DNA of 64,000 nt from Polynucleobacter alcilacus. Lineage in GTDB: Bacteria; Pseudomonadota; Gammaproteobacteria; Burkholderiales; Burkholderiaceae. Location of the stretch: the NCBI RefSeq assembly GCF_018881545.1, contig NZ_JACVQD010000001.1:834039-898038 (forward strand). The letters run 5' to 3'. The translations under genes and the position numbers were made by a program. This document shows positions 55,760-63,323 of the stretch, in pieces. How positions within the stretch are numbered: position 1 is the stretch's first letter; every line of letters begins with the position of its first letter. The notes under the pieces are model-generated. The model made no database searches and was not told the origin of the DNA. It was given only the letters and a program-made list of their open reading frames with translations.

Positions 55760-56983
55760 ATGATCGGCACTTTATCTACTTTTGTCAGCAGATTCAAAAG
55801 TCCTTTTTTTTGTGCAGTGGTTGCATTCTCCTCTGTTAATGCCCTTGCTAATGATGCTGTAAAAGACGGCGCCTATTTAGCTATCGCAGGAGATTGCGTT
55901 TCTTGCCATACCGCACCAGGTGGTAAACCCTTTGCTGGTGGCCTCAAAATGTCCAACCAATTTGGCTACATGCTGACACCAAATATTACGCCAGACATGG
56001 AAACCGGTATCGGCGCCTACACCAAAGATGATTTTTTTCGCGTCTTGCATAACGGAGTAAACAAAAAGGGTCAGGATCTTTATCCTTTTATGCCATTTGA
56101 AGCCTATACCAAAGTCACCAGAGCAGATTCAGACAAAATTTATGATTACTTGAGATCCCTACCAGCAGTTTCTAATAAGGTTGTAGTCAATAATCTGGAC
56201 TTCCCATTCAATATTCGCACCAGCATGATTGTGTGGCGTGAATTATTTTTTAGAGCAGGTGTTTATAAACTGGATCCTGCTCAATCTGCTGTATGGAATC
56301 GCGGGGCTTATTTAGTCGAAGGCCTAGGTCATTGCAGCTCTTGCCACTCCCCTCGTAACTTAATGGGAGCCATTAAAAACTCGAAGGCTTACACAGGCTC
56401 TGTGATTGATGGCTGGTACGCCCTGAACATCACCTCAAATCCATTGACAGGTCTCGGTAAGTGGTCAGCGGAAGATATTGCAAGCTACTTAAAAACAGGT
56501 TCTTTCAAGGATAAAACCAGCGTATTAGGTCCAATGACGGAAGTAGTTCACAACAGCACTAGCAAAATGACGGATGCTGATTTATTAGCGATGGGCACTT
56601 ACCTCAAAACTATCCCCGCTAGCTCCAAGCTCTCTGAGGATCGTAAAAAAGTGGATGCAACGCATCTTCAGGGCGCCAAGCTATATATCGATAATTGCAG
56701 CGGCTGTCATCAGTCCTCCGGTAGAGGGATCACGAATGTTATTCCGCCGCTCGCCGGAAACCCGGTAGTCATGGCTGAAAAACCAGACAACATTATTAAG
56801 GTCATGATTGATGGTATCAAGCAACGCGATGGTTACATTGCGATGCCGTCTTATGCAGCCAACTTAAACAATGAAGAGATTTTGGAGATTTCAAATTACA
56901 TAAGAGCAAGCTGGGGCAATGGTGCTGATCCTAATGTGACGAAGTCTTTAGTGGAAAGTATTAGAAAGAATTCGGCCCCCTGA
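55760..56983 (+). CDS. Trihaem cytochrome c (dehydrogenase-associated type)
   Basis: 407 residues with a signal peptide ending near NALA-ND (about 30). Three CxxCH haem sites occur: CVSCH at 46-50, CSSCH near 194 and CSGCH near 316. This arrangement is that of the cytochrome subunit of membrane alcohol, gluconate or aldehyde dehydrogenases. No dehydrogenase gene is adjacent, so its electron donor is unclear. Confidence 0.9.
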   Translation: MIGTLSTFVSRFKSPFFCAVVAFSSVNALANDAVKDGAYLAIAGDCVSCHTAPGGKPFAGGLKMSNQFGYMLTPNITPDMETGIGAYTKDDFFRVLHNGVNKKGQDLYPFMPFEAYTKVTRADSDKIYDYLRSLPAVSNKVVVNNLDFPFNIRTSMIVWRELFFRAGVYKLDPAQSAVWNRGAYLVEGLGHCSSCHSPRNLMGAIKNSKAYTGSVIDGWYALNITSNPLTGLGKWSAEDIASYLKTGSFKDKTSVLGPMTEVVHNSTSKMTDADLLAMGTYLKTIPASSKLSEDRKKVDATHLQGAKLYIDNCSGCHQSSGRGITNVIPPLAGNPVVMAEKPDNIIKVMIDGIKQRDGYIAMPSYAANLNNEEILEISNYIRASWGNGADPNVTKSLVESIRKNSAP

Positions 56984-57031
56984 TGGGGCATGGTGTTACC
57001 AGTATGTTGTTAATTTCATAATTATTTGGAG

Positions 57032-57190
57032 ATTTCATTCAATAGAACCTTATTGGTTCTATCAGTTTCAGCACTAAGCCTGTTAGCCGCCTGTGTCATA
57101 CGGCAAAAATACAACAATTTGGATCAATCTTACCAATGCGATGAAGTGCAAATTCGCCAACTGCATGGTGAGCTGCGCATTACTGCTTGA
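57032..57190 (+). pseudogene. Remnant of an OmpA-like lipoprotein
   Basis: Frame without ATG: NRTLLVLSVSALSLLAACVI then RQKYNNLDQSYQCDEVQIRQL and a stop. This looks like the lipobox and first coil of OmpA-family lipoproteins, cut off after about 50 codons. The original start codon appears mutated to ATT. Confidence 0.5.
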
Positions 57191-57212
57191 GCTGCGTACT
57201 GTGCTTGCTCAT

Positions 57213-57255
57213 AAAAAAACCCCCTTGGTTAGACTTGATGTCCAACTTATGGGGG
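57213..57255 (-). terminator. Terminator of the lipoprotein gene at 57296-57700
   Basis: On the minus strand GGGGG-type arms (complement of CCCCC 57220-57224 and GGGGG 57251-57255, with weaker inner pairing) precede a run of seven T. It lies about 40 bp after the stop of the lipoprotein gene. Confidence 0.6.
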
Positions 57256-57295
57256 TCAGTTCATTTGGGTAGTTTTATTGATCAGATATTTCAGC

Positions 57296-57700
57296 TTACT
57301 TAATTAAATCCAAGAACTGCACATTGTTGTTGATATTCCCAAAAGAAGCTGAGTCATATGAGAAATTGCCATTTGTGGTGAACAAGAACATATAGGTTTT
57401 CATAGGGCCATCGCCACCTGATTTCTCTTTTGCATTGACATCGCAAACCACCATCCAACCAAACTTTGGAGTCTCAAAAGCTAGCGCCCTAGCCCAAGCT
57501 TTACGTGGAGGTGAGCATTCTTTTTTTGCCATATCGGGGTTATTCATAGCAGACTTAAGGTAAGTATTAACCTCTTTATCCACTGCTGCTTGATTGGGTT
57601 GAGGTGGAAATTTGGCTTGTGCAATTTCCTGTTGAGTCACGGGGGCAGCGCAAGCGGCCAATGCCAATGCTGCAATGAGACTTAGTAATTTGGTTTTCAT
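57296..57700 (-). CDS. Putative lipoprotein of unknown function
   Basis: 134 residues with lipobox LAAC (MKTKLLSLIAALALAACAAP). Mature part with FGWMVVCDVNAKEKSGG and a second half rich in aromatic beta-strand-like sequence. No family recognised. It is a single gene with its own terminator, next to tRNA copies F' and F. Confidence 0.7.
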   Translation of the reverse strand: MKTKLLSLIAALALAACAAPVTQQEIAQAKFPPQPNQAAVDKEVNTYLKSAMNNPDMAKKECSPPRKAWARALAFETPKFGWMVVCDVNAKEKSGGDGPMKTYMFLFTTNGNFSYDSASFGNINNNVQFLDLIK

Positions 57701-57778
57701 GAGGCTTCCTTTTTCTCTAAATAAGTTGATTGGGCACTAATTTAGCAAATCTTAAACGAAGATAGTTAAAAAATCTCT

Positions 57779-57803
57779 TGGTGAGTCCACTAGGACTTGA
57801 GCC
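57779..57803 (-). repeat. Partial tRNA 3'-end copy F'
   Basis: GTGAGTCCACTAGGACTTGA at 57781-57800 matches the acceptor and T-arm part of the tRNA 3' end with the same changes as copy A in several places. Only about 24 bp remain, 100 bp from copy F. Confidence 0.5.
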
Positions 57804-57865
57804 ATATATCTATTGGGGTCTAGCGGTTATATTTTCTACCCACCGACTACACATTAAAGAAAAAT

Positions 57866-57950
57866 GACTTAGGAATTTCTCCCTAAGTCGTTGATTTCAT
57901 TGGTGGGCCCACCAGGACTTGAACCTGGGACCAAAGGATTATGAGAGCAG
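57866..57950 (-). repeat. tRNA 3'-half copy F with terminator
   Basis: 57901-57950 is the tRNA 3' half, identical to the intact gene from CCA to the anticodon loop and followed by AGCAG instead of the real stem. The terminator hairpin GACTTAGG / CCTAAGTC (57866-57889) is the AATTTCTC version. It lies inside the 18.3-kb block bounded by the 203-bp repeats. Confidence 0.8.
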
Positions 57951-57960
57951 AAGCCGTGAG

Positions 57961-58034
57961 TAGACCCATATAAACAGGGGGTCTGCGGGTTGTCAGTCTC
58001 GGTGTTCAAGCAAATGTGTAAGCAAATTCATGGA
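57961..58034. repeat. Flanking repeat next to copy F, shared with copy D
   Basis: 74 bp, 68 matching with 42095-42168. Same AGACCC / GGGTCT inverted repeat and the same pair of AAGCAAAT blocks 12 bp apart. Confidence 0.6.
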
Positions 58035-58057
58035 TTTAAAGAAAGTGGTCTCTCGGT

Positions 58058-58158
58058 CTTTGGTTTTCAAAACCAAAGGATTTTTGGAACAATCATCTAA
58101 CACTTCGTTGCTCCAAAGTACTTTGGGTGAGTAAGCGTTACTTTAAGTAACGCTTACT
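58058..58158. repeat. Two perfect inverted repeats in a gene-free gap
   Basis: CTTTGGTTTT (58058-58067) pairs with 58069-58078 around one base. Then AGTAAGCGTTACTT (58130-58143) pairs with 58145-58158 around one T. The core GTTACTTTAAGTAACGCT also flanks tRNA copy A, and a variant flanks D. The gap 57951-58315 holds no gene. Confidence 0.6.
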
Positions 58159-58315
58159 TTTCTGGACGGCAGCTAACGACCTTGATTTCAACCCGTCGAT
58201 GTAACAGTTAGGGCAAAACGTTTTGCTGGTGTTTTTGTTTCATCATTATTCCTTAAGCAATTTGTTATGAAGATATATGAATACATTACTTTCAATAAAT
58301 CCAGTGATTCGCTTA

Positions 58316-58936
58316 CTAACGGCGCATCAATTGCGTAATTTCTCCGCCAACCCTTGCAAAAGCTTTACTTTGCGCAGCAACAAGAGCATCAAGCCCGGGA
58401 CCGCTTGTCGCTTCACTAACTAAAGAGCGACCCATGATGGTTTGGGATTTAGGTGCTGTATCTGAATTAGGGTTGGCATTTTTTACTAGCGCTTTATTTT
58501 TATCGCTGGCTGGTTTAATGGTCCACAATACATCGACCACTACACCAGAATCAAGGCTACTCTCTATGTTTTGCACATCAAGCAAGATTTGATAATCAAA
58601 ATTAGTCGAGGTACTATCTGAAAAACTCCACACATTAGGAGTGCCTAAGTCACGCGCTAGACTTGCACTAACTACCCGTGCAATATCACCTTTCAAGGAT
58701 CCAGCCCAACGCTGATACTCATAAATCTGTACCTCATTACCGCTACTTTGCACGACCAATTGCGGGCGGTCCATTCTTTCGGGAACACTCACTGGACCAA
58801 CCATCAGACGAATTTTGCCATCCGCCTCCGACATCGTTGGGATAGGAGCTGAACTCATTTTGTAATAGGATGTTTTTGGTGAACTGCAACCCACCAATAT
58901 CAGAGCTAATAGTAAAGAAGTAAGGAGCGATCTCAT
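58316..58936 (-). CDS. pqiC: PqiC-like ABC-transport auxiliary lipoprotein
   Basis: 206 residues with lipobox (LLLALILVGCSSPK) and the PqiC/DUF330 segment KIRLMVGPVSVPERMDRPQLV. PqiC is the outer-membrane lipoprotein partner of PqiB in lipid trafficking between membranes. It overlaps pqiB by 4 bp and is the last gene of the pqi operon. Confidence 0.88.
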   Translation of the reverse strand: MRSLLTSLLLALILVGCSSPKTSYYKMSSAPIPTMSEADGKIRLMVGPVSVPERMDRPQLVVQSSGNEVQIYEYQRWAGSLKGDIARVVSASLARDLGTPNVWSFSDSTSTNFDYQILLDVQNIESSLDSGVVVDVLWTIKPASDKNKALVKNANPNSDTAPKSQTIMGRSLVSEATSGPGLDALVAAQSKAFARVGGEITQLMRR

Positions 58937-60552
58937 TTCTTAGTTTCCTCTGCAGGTTTACCAAATATCAGGGATTGCGGCTGTTGATCCAACATGTCTG
59001 TTAACGTTTTTATTGAAGTTGCCGCTTTGGTTAACTCTCGCATGGAATCACGCATATCCGTTACCAAAGGGGAATTGCTATCGGTAAGCGCATTGACATT
59101 CTTTAGTGTTTTATCAAGCTCGGGAATAGTTTGTTCGTCCAGTTTTTTAACAATACGATCGGTATTTTTGAGTACATTGCCGATGGTCCTTTCCGCGTTC
59201 TCAAGATCGCCAGCGATAACTGGTAACTCGGGTGGGTACTTGGATGGATTAAAGGTGTAGGATGGTGCATCTGGGAAAAGATCTAAGGCAATATATTGTT
59301 GGCCAGATAAAATACTAAGAGTGCGCATTTGAGCGCGAAAGCCCCTCTTAATCAGCTCCTTCAATCGAGCTATCTCATTCTCTGGGGGGGGTAATAAAAC
59401 GCCTGTTTTTATATCACGTACTTTAAGACGATCGGGAAATACAAAGATTTCAACAGGTTGAATTACCTCAAAGGTCTTTGGATCCATAGCAGTTTCAATG
59501 CTAACGACCTCACCAATAGTGACCCCCCTAAACTCTACCGGGGCACCCACCGATAATCCGCGCACCGATTGTTTGAAGTTCAGCACAAAGCGCTGAGAGC
59601 GGGTATCGGGTTGCTTCATCGCAGCCGTCCGTGACGGCGCAATCATAAATACCGTATCTGTTTTGGCGCGTTCAGAACCGAAGGAGACAGCCTTCTCAAT
59701 TTGAGTTTGAGCGCTTGGAGAGGGATTGATATCAGTACGATTCGGTTTGGAATCCGAATGATACGGTGACTCAAAAGCAATGCCGCCCACGAGCACCGCC
59801 ACTAATGATTCTGTCTGTACGTGAATACCCGTTGCATCGAGATTCACATCAATACCACTGGCATTCCAAAAGCGTGTGTCGTTGGTCACATATTGATCAT
59901 AGGGTGCATTAATAAATACACGAATCGAAATATTCTTACCATCCTTATCCAGATCATAAGCAACCACTTGACCCACAGCGAGACTACGAAAATAGACTGG
60001 TGTACCAATACCATGAGACCCTAAAGTGGGAGCTCTTAATATGAACTGCCTACCAGGAATATCGCCTGTTAAGATCGGAGGAACTTCTAGTGCTGTAAAA
60101 TCGTCGTTTTTATCGTCTGATTTCCCCAAATCAGCGGCAATAAAAGGCCCATCTAATAAAGTGCTCAAGCCTGAGACTCCAGCAGCAGTAATACGCGGAC
60201 GCACAATCCAAAAACGCGTATCTTTTTTGGCAAAATCTGCCGCATCTTTATTCAGCGCAATCGTTGCAATCACTTGCTGGTGATCTTTAGACAAAATGAC
60301 TGTCTTCACTAAACCAATGTTGACATCCTTAAATTTAACAAGGGTTTTACCTGCAACTAAGCCATCGCCCGAATTAAATGACACAGTAATGGTCGGCCCA
60401 CGATCTGCTATCGACTTATACAGCAAGCCCAACCCAACCAAAATAGCAATAATGGGAATAATCCAAATGATTTGCAGTGTCCAAGATTGCTTAGCTTGCG
60501 CAACTGCAGAGGGTAAATCTGAGGGTCTAGGCCCTGGTGATAAATCAGACAT
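58933..60552 (-). CDS. pqiB: Intermembrane lipid transport protein PqiB (MCE domains)
   Basis: 539 residues. An N-terminal membrane span (WTLQIIWIIPIIAILVGLGL) is followed by three MCE/MlaD-type domains (TITVSFNSGDGLVAGKTLVK, LGSHGIGTPVYFRSLAVGQV, RGLSVGAPVEFRGVTIGEVV). PqiB oligomers form a tunnel between inner and outer membranes. A C-terminal helical part follows. One bp separates it from the second pqiA gene. Confidence 0.92.
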   Translation of the reverse strand: MSDLSPGPRPSDLPSAVAQAKQSWTLQIIWIIPIIAILVGLGLLYKSIADRGPTITVSFNSGDGLVAGKTLVKFKDVNIGLVKTVILSKDHQQVIATIALNKDAADFAKKDTRFWIVRPRITAAGVSGLSTLLDGPFIAADLGKSDDKNDDFTALEVPPILTGDIPGRQFILRAPTLGSHGIGTPVYFRSLAVGQVVAYDLDKDGKNISIRVFINAPYDQYVTNDTRFWNASGIDVNLDATGIHVQTESLVAVLVGGIAFESPYHSDSKPNRTDINPSPSAQTQIEKAVSFGSERAKTDTVFMIAPSRTAAMKQPDTRSQRFVLNFKQSVRGLSVGAPVEFRGVTIGEVVSIETAMDPKTFEVIQPVEIFVFPDRLKVRDIKTGVLLPPPENEIARLKELIKRGFRAQMRTLSILSGQQYIALDLFPDAPSYTFNPSKYPPELPVIAGDLENAERTIGNVLKNTDRIVKKLDEQTIPELDKTLKNVNALTDSNSPLVTDMRDSMRELTKAATSIKTLTDMLDQQPQSLIFGKPAEETKK

Positions 60553-60553
60553 G

Positions 60554-61195
60554 TCATTTCTCAGCTAAATGGTCATTATTCTTTTGACGATCCGCAGCAT
60601 CCCAAATGAGCCGAGGATCAAAACTCTTTGCAGCAAAAATAGTTAACACCACTACAGTAGCAAAAGCGATGGCGCCAGCGCCTGCTCGAATGGACATGAG
60701 GCTACCAAATTGTACGAGAGCAGTCAGCATGGTCGCAACATAAACATCAATCATGGACCAGCGCCCAATGGCCTCGACTGCCCGATAGAGTTTTGCCCGT
60801 AGCTTAGGCTTCCAGGTTGACCGGATTTGCACAGAAATCAACAAAAAACTTAAGCTAAATAGCTTTGCAAACGGAATAATAATACTGGCGGTGAATAAGA
60901 TCATAGCCAATACTTCAGAGTCTGAGGTCCATAAATAAATAACCCCACCAAAAATCGTATCTTTTTCAGTACCAAAGAGTGAGCCCGTTGCCATTACCGG
61001 CATTAAATTGGCAGGAATAATTAATACATAGGCAGCAATTACGAGGGCCCAAGTACGGCTAATACTATTAGTCTTTCGAGCATGCATAGTGGCCGCACAG
61101 CGAAAACACTTTAACTGTGTCGAGGTCGACGGAATGCGCTGCACAAAACCACAGTCATCACAGCCGATAATCCCTTTTGAGGCTGCAGTCAACAT
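60554..61195 (-). CDS. pqiA: PqiA-like membrane protein, second copy
   Basis: 213 residues: a zinc-ribbon pair (CDDCGF and CFRCAATMHAR) at the N-terminus, then four membrane helices with the PqiA motif ALVIAAYVLIIPANLMPVM and RWSMIDVYVATMLTALVQFG. It is the inner-membrane partner of PqiB. It overlaps the first pqiA-like gene by 7 bp. E. coli has one longer PqiA with two such modules; here the two halves are separate genes. Confidence 0.88.
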   Translation of the reverse strand: MLTAASKGIIGCDDCGFVQRIPSTSTQLKCFRCAATMHARKTNSISRTWALVIAAYVLIIPANLMPVMATGSLFGTEKDTIFGGVIYLWTSDSEVLAMILFTASIIIPFAKLFSLSFLLISVQIRSTWKPKLRAKLYRAVEAIGRWSMIDVYVATMLTALVQFGSLMSIRAGAGAIAFATVVVLTIFAAKSFDPRLIWDAADRQKNNDHLAEK

Positions 61196-61818
61196 AAATT
61201 CACCTGCAGCTCTTGTAGTTCATCTACCTGCTTCCAAAAACTCCGGGCATCAAAATTTGCTGACGCAGCAGTGACCATAAACATGAGTAAAACAAAAGAA
61301 AATAAACCAATATCTGGTTTCACTGTGGCCAAGGCGTTGAGCTTAGAAATCGTTACCAAAAGGCCCAACATAAACACCTCAATCATCGCCCAAGGCTTGA
61401 CAAGATGTACCAATCTAAAAGCAAAAGGAAGTCCAGGCGGGAGACGCCCAAAATGTAATGGCAAGAGCAAATAGATCAATGCCATAATTTCCAGCGCGGG
61501 CATTAAAAAGGTAGTTGCAAACACGAGTACTGCAATACTAGGAATGCCATCCTTAACCAGCCGATCCGCTGCATCGAGTAAGGTAGTTGAATTGGTTAGA
61601 CCCTGCGAATCAATACTGACAATCGGAAAAGAGTTCGAGATCAAAAATAATGCGGCTGCAGTCAGCGAAAATATCAAACTGCGCCTCAGACCATCTGCTT
61701 GAAGACGATATAAAACATTGCCGCAACGACTACAAAATGCCTTGCCACCAGACTCTAAGGGAGCCTCCAACTGCGGTAAATCGCATTGTTCACAGACGAT
61801 AAGTCCATCTAATGCCAT
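61189..61818 (-). CDS. pqiA: PqiA-like membrane protein, first copy
   Basis: 209 residues from ATG 61818 (a TTG at 61854 would add 12 residues; neither has a clear ribosome site). Zinc-ribbon cysteines CEQC and CSRC precede four helices with SFTVAALFLISNSFPIV-like and PWAMIEVFMLGLLVTISKL segments. First gene of pqiA-pqiA-pqiB-pqiC, presumably involved in lipid transport and envelope stress. Confidence 0.85.
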   Translation of the reverse strand: MALDGLIVCEQCDLPQLEAPLESGGKAFCSRCGNVLYRLQADGLRRSLIFSLTAAALFLISNSFPIVSIDSQGLTNSTTLLDAADRLVKDGIPSIAVLVFATTFLMPALEIMALIYLLLPLHFGRLPPGLPFAFRLVHLVKPWAMIEVFMLGLLVTISKLNALATVKPDIGLFSFVLLMFMVTAASANFDARSFWKQVDELQELQVNLC

Positions 61819-62030
61819 ACAGCGCACCCAATCCAAAAAAGCGGTTTTATACAAAAGTGGCTTTTGAATGCTAAAAAACCATCACATATTAAATATACCC
61901 AAAAACTATAAGGGATTATCACCTATTTTTTAGTGCAGTTTATCCCCTAGCAATATGACTGAGGACCATCCAATTGTCGTAAAACCCCTAATACATGAAC
62001 CATCAAACTATTTACCTATTGGCTAAATAA

Positions 62031-62085
62031 AAACCACCCGAAGGTGGTTTTAGTGATTCTTGGTGGCCCCGGGGGATAACTAGGG
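62031..62085 (-). repeat. tRNA-Arg-like 3' end remnant 1 with UUCG terminator
   Basis: 62061-62075 reads, on the minus strand, CCCCGGGGCCACCA, the acceptor end of a tRNA. Downstream is a perfect hairpin AAACCACC-TTCG-GGTGGTTT (62031-62050) with a T-run. The rest of the tRNA is not recognisable. Same arrangement as at 62645-62725. Confidence 0.5.
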
Positions 62086-62104
62086 CTCAAGATGTTTAAC
62101 TTCA

Positions 62105-62554
62105 TCACTTATCGAGCTTTACGGTAACACCACTGGCGCTAAGGTTAAGCTGAAGGCCTTGAGAAGTACTGACTAGGCGCATGATGACGCCATTTTCATT
62201 TCTAAGGACGGTACCACCAACGCCACCGCCCAATGTGATGCTACTCTCTAATTTGGTAAAAGTGCCAGAAAACTTAGATATATCGCTTAAGTCATATACC
62301 TCACCACTTGCGGATAATTTAGATGCCCCCACATTGGCACCAAGACTCATTCCACTAATCTTAAATGGGTACTGCTTCCCTTGATAGGTAAGTACACCAC
62401 CACCAGTACTGCCGCCAATAATCAAAGCAAATTGGGTCTCATTAATACTTAGTGTGCCAGATGGCTTTTTAGGGGCATCTGCCGCACTAGCGCCAAAACT
62501 AAAAATGACTAATCCCAAAATTAGCAAGGAAAGGATCCTACGAATACTTGTCAT
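62105..62554 (-). CDS. Secreted protein of unknown function, possibly DUF1134/YSC84-like
   Basis: 149 residues from ATG 62554, chosen because GGAG is well spaced (an ATG 27 bp upstream has none). Signal peptide LLILGLVIFSFGASA then a glycine-rich beta domain (LIIGGSTGGGVLTYQGKQYP, GEVYDLSDISKFSGTF, GGGVGGTVLRNENGVIMRL). The style resembles DUF1134 or YSC84-like lipid-binding domains, but I am not sure. It lies between two tRNA-Arg-like remnants. Confidence 0.7.
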   Translation of the reverse strand: MTSIRRILSLLILGLVIFSFGASAADAPKKPSGTLSINETQFALIIGGSTGGGVLTYQGKQYPFKISGMSLGANVGASKLSASGEVYDLSDISKFSGTFTKLESSITLGGGVGGTVLRNENGVIMRLVSTSQGLQLNLSASGVTVKLDK

Positions 62555-62644
62555 ATAACTTCTCCGGTTGTTGTAGTCCATAAAATAATTATGGAATTAG
62601 CAATATTGCTGATTAAAGCTTACACTTATTTCGAGATCAAAACA

Positions 62645-62725
62645 AATGAAAGAGCCACCCAGAGGTGGTTTTAGTATTTTTCGGCGCCCCGGGGCGGAAT
62701 CGAACCGCCGATTAAAGGACTCTAG
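62645..62725 (-). repeat. tRNA-Arg-like 3' end remnant 2
   Basis: On the minus strand 62682-62725 gives GGCGGTTCGATTCCGCC and CCGGGGCGCC, the T-arm and acceptor strand of a tRNA-Arg type gene, ending CCG instead of CCA. The anticodon and D parts are replaced by unrelated sequence and then by the 203-bp repeat at 62742. A CCACC/GGTGG hairpin (near 62653-62668) lies downstream. Confidence 0.55.
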
Positions 62726-62741
62726 TCTATCGGCTTCTATT

Positions 62742-62944
62742 GGCCGAAAGTAGTCACTGAGCGCTTATAAAACAGGGGCAACAAGTAGTTGATTGCTCCA
62801 AGCTAGAGCCAAATATCTTTAGTGGCGATATTAGCTACATACCGACTACACATCAATGAAAAATGACCTAGCGCTCTCACACTAAGTCATTGATATTGCT
62901 GGTGGGCCCACCAGGACTTGAACCTGGGACCAAAGGATTATGAG
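62742..62944. repeat. 203-bp direct repeat, copy 2 (contains the live tRNA's 3' half)
   Basis: Identical by eye to 44445-44647. It covers the tRNA downstream region, its terminator (62865-62888, stem GACTTAG / CTAGGTC with one G-U on the transcribed strand) and the tRNA from CCA to the anticodon loop. The identity stops precisely in the anticodon stem, at 62944. Confidence 0.9.
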
Positions 62945-62976
62945 TCCTCTGCTCTAACCAACTGAGCTATGGGCCC
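62900..62976 (-). tRNA. tRNA with CAU anticodon (Met or lysidine-type Ile)
   Basis: 77 nt including encoded CCA. All arms pair: acceptor GGGCCCA / TGGGCCC, D-stem GCTC / GAGC, anticodon stem GAGGA / TCCTT with loop CTCATAA, T-stem CCAGG / CCTGG with TTCAAGT. A CAU anticodon serves tRNA-Met or, after lysidine modification, tRNA-Ile; I cannot decide, though the C-rich acceptor favours the Ile type. Its 3' half is repeated at least seven times to the left, so it is an insertion hotspot. Confidence 0.95.
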
Positions 62977-63052
62977 TAATCTTTCATTGTAATTGAAGGA
63001 TCTACCGTAATCATGCCCCATAAGACCCCATGCAAGTCATTCCATTGTGTTT

Positions 63053-63078
63053 AGATATACATTATTATATGTATATCT
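63053..63078. promoter_or_regulatory. Inverted repeat operator upstream of the antitoxin gene
   Basis: AGATATACAT (63053-63062) and ATGTATATCT (63069-63078) are perfect 10-bp arms around TATTAT, 14 bp before the antitoxin ATG. The position fits autoregulation by the AbrB-type antitoxin, alone or with its toxin. Confidence 0.65.
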
Positions 63079-63092
63079 TAGGGGAGCAGATC

Positions 63093-63323
63093 ATGATCGT
63101 ATCTAAATGGGGGAATAGTTTAGCCATCCGCCTACCCACCCAGGTGGTTGACTATTTAAAACTCAAAGAAGGTGATGACATTGAGGTTCACGTTGCCGAT
63201 AAAAAACATTTTCAAATAAAGAAGAAACCTTCTCTGCAAGATAGGATTGATGGTCTGAGAAAATTTCGCGGTCGCATACCCGCTGATTTTCACTTTGATA
63301 GATCCGAATTAAATGAACGCTAA
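63093..63323 (+). CDS. AbrB/MazE-type antitoxin
   Basis: 76 residues from ATG 63093, preceded by GGGGAG. The swapped-hairpin AbrB domain is clear: KWGNSLAIRLPTQVVDYLKLKEGDDIEVHV. The C-terminal part (FRGRIPADFHFDRSELNER) would wrap the toxin. It overlaps the PIN toxin gene by 11 bp. Located between a tRNA and rpoD at the edge of the variable region. Confidence 0.9.
   Translation: MIVSKWGNSLAIRLPTQVVDYLKLKEGDDIEVHVADKKHFQIKKKPSLQDRIDGLRKFRGRIPADFHFDRSELNER

Noticed and set aside
27942..62976. Hidden integrase or transposase gene within the tRNA-linked modules
   Set aside because: All long frames have other clear assignments and no tyrosine or serine recombinase or transposase motif was seen on either strand.
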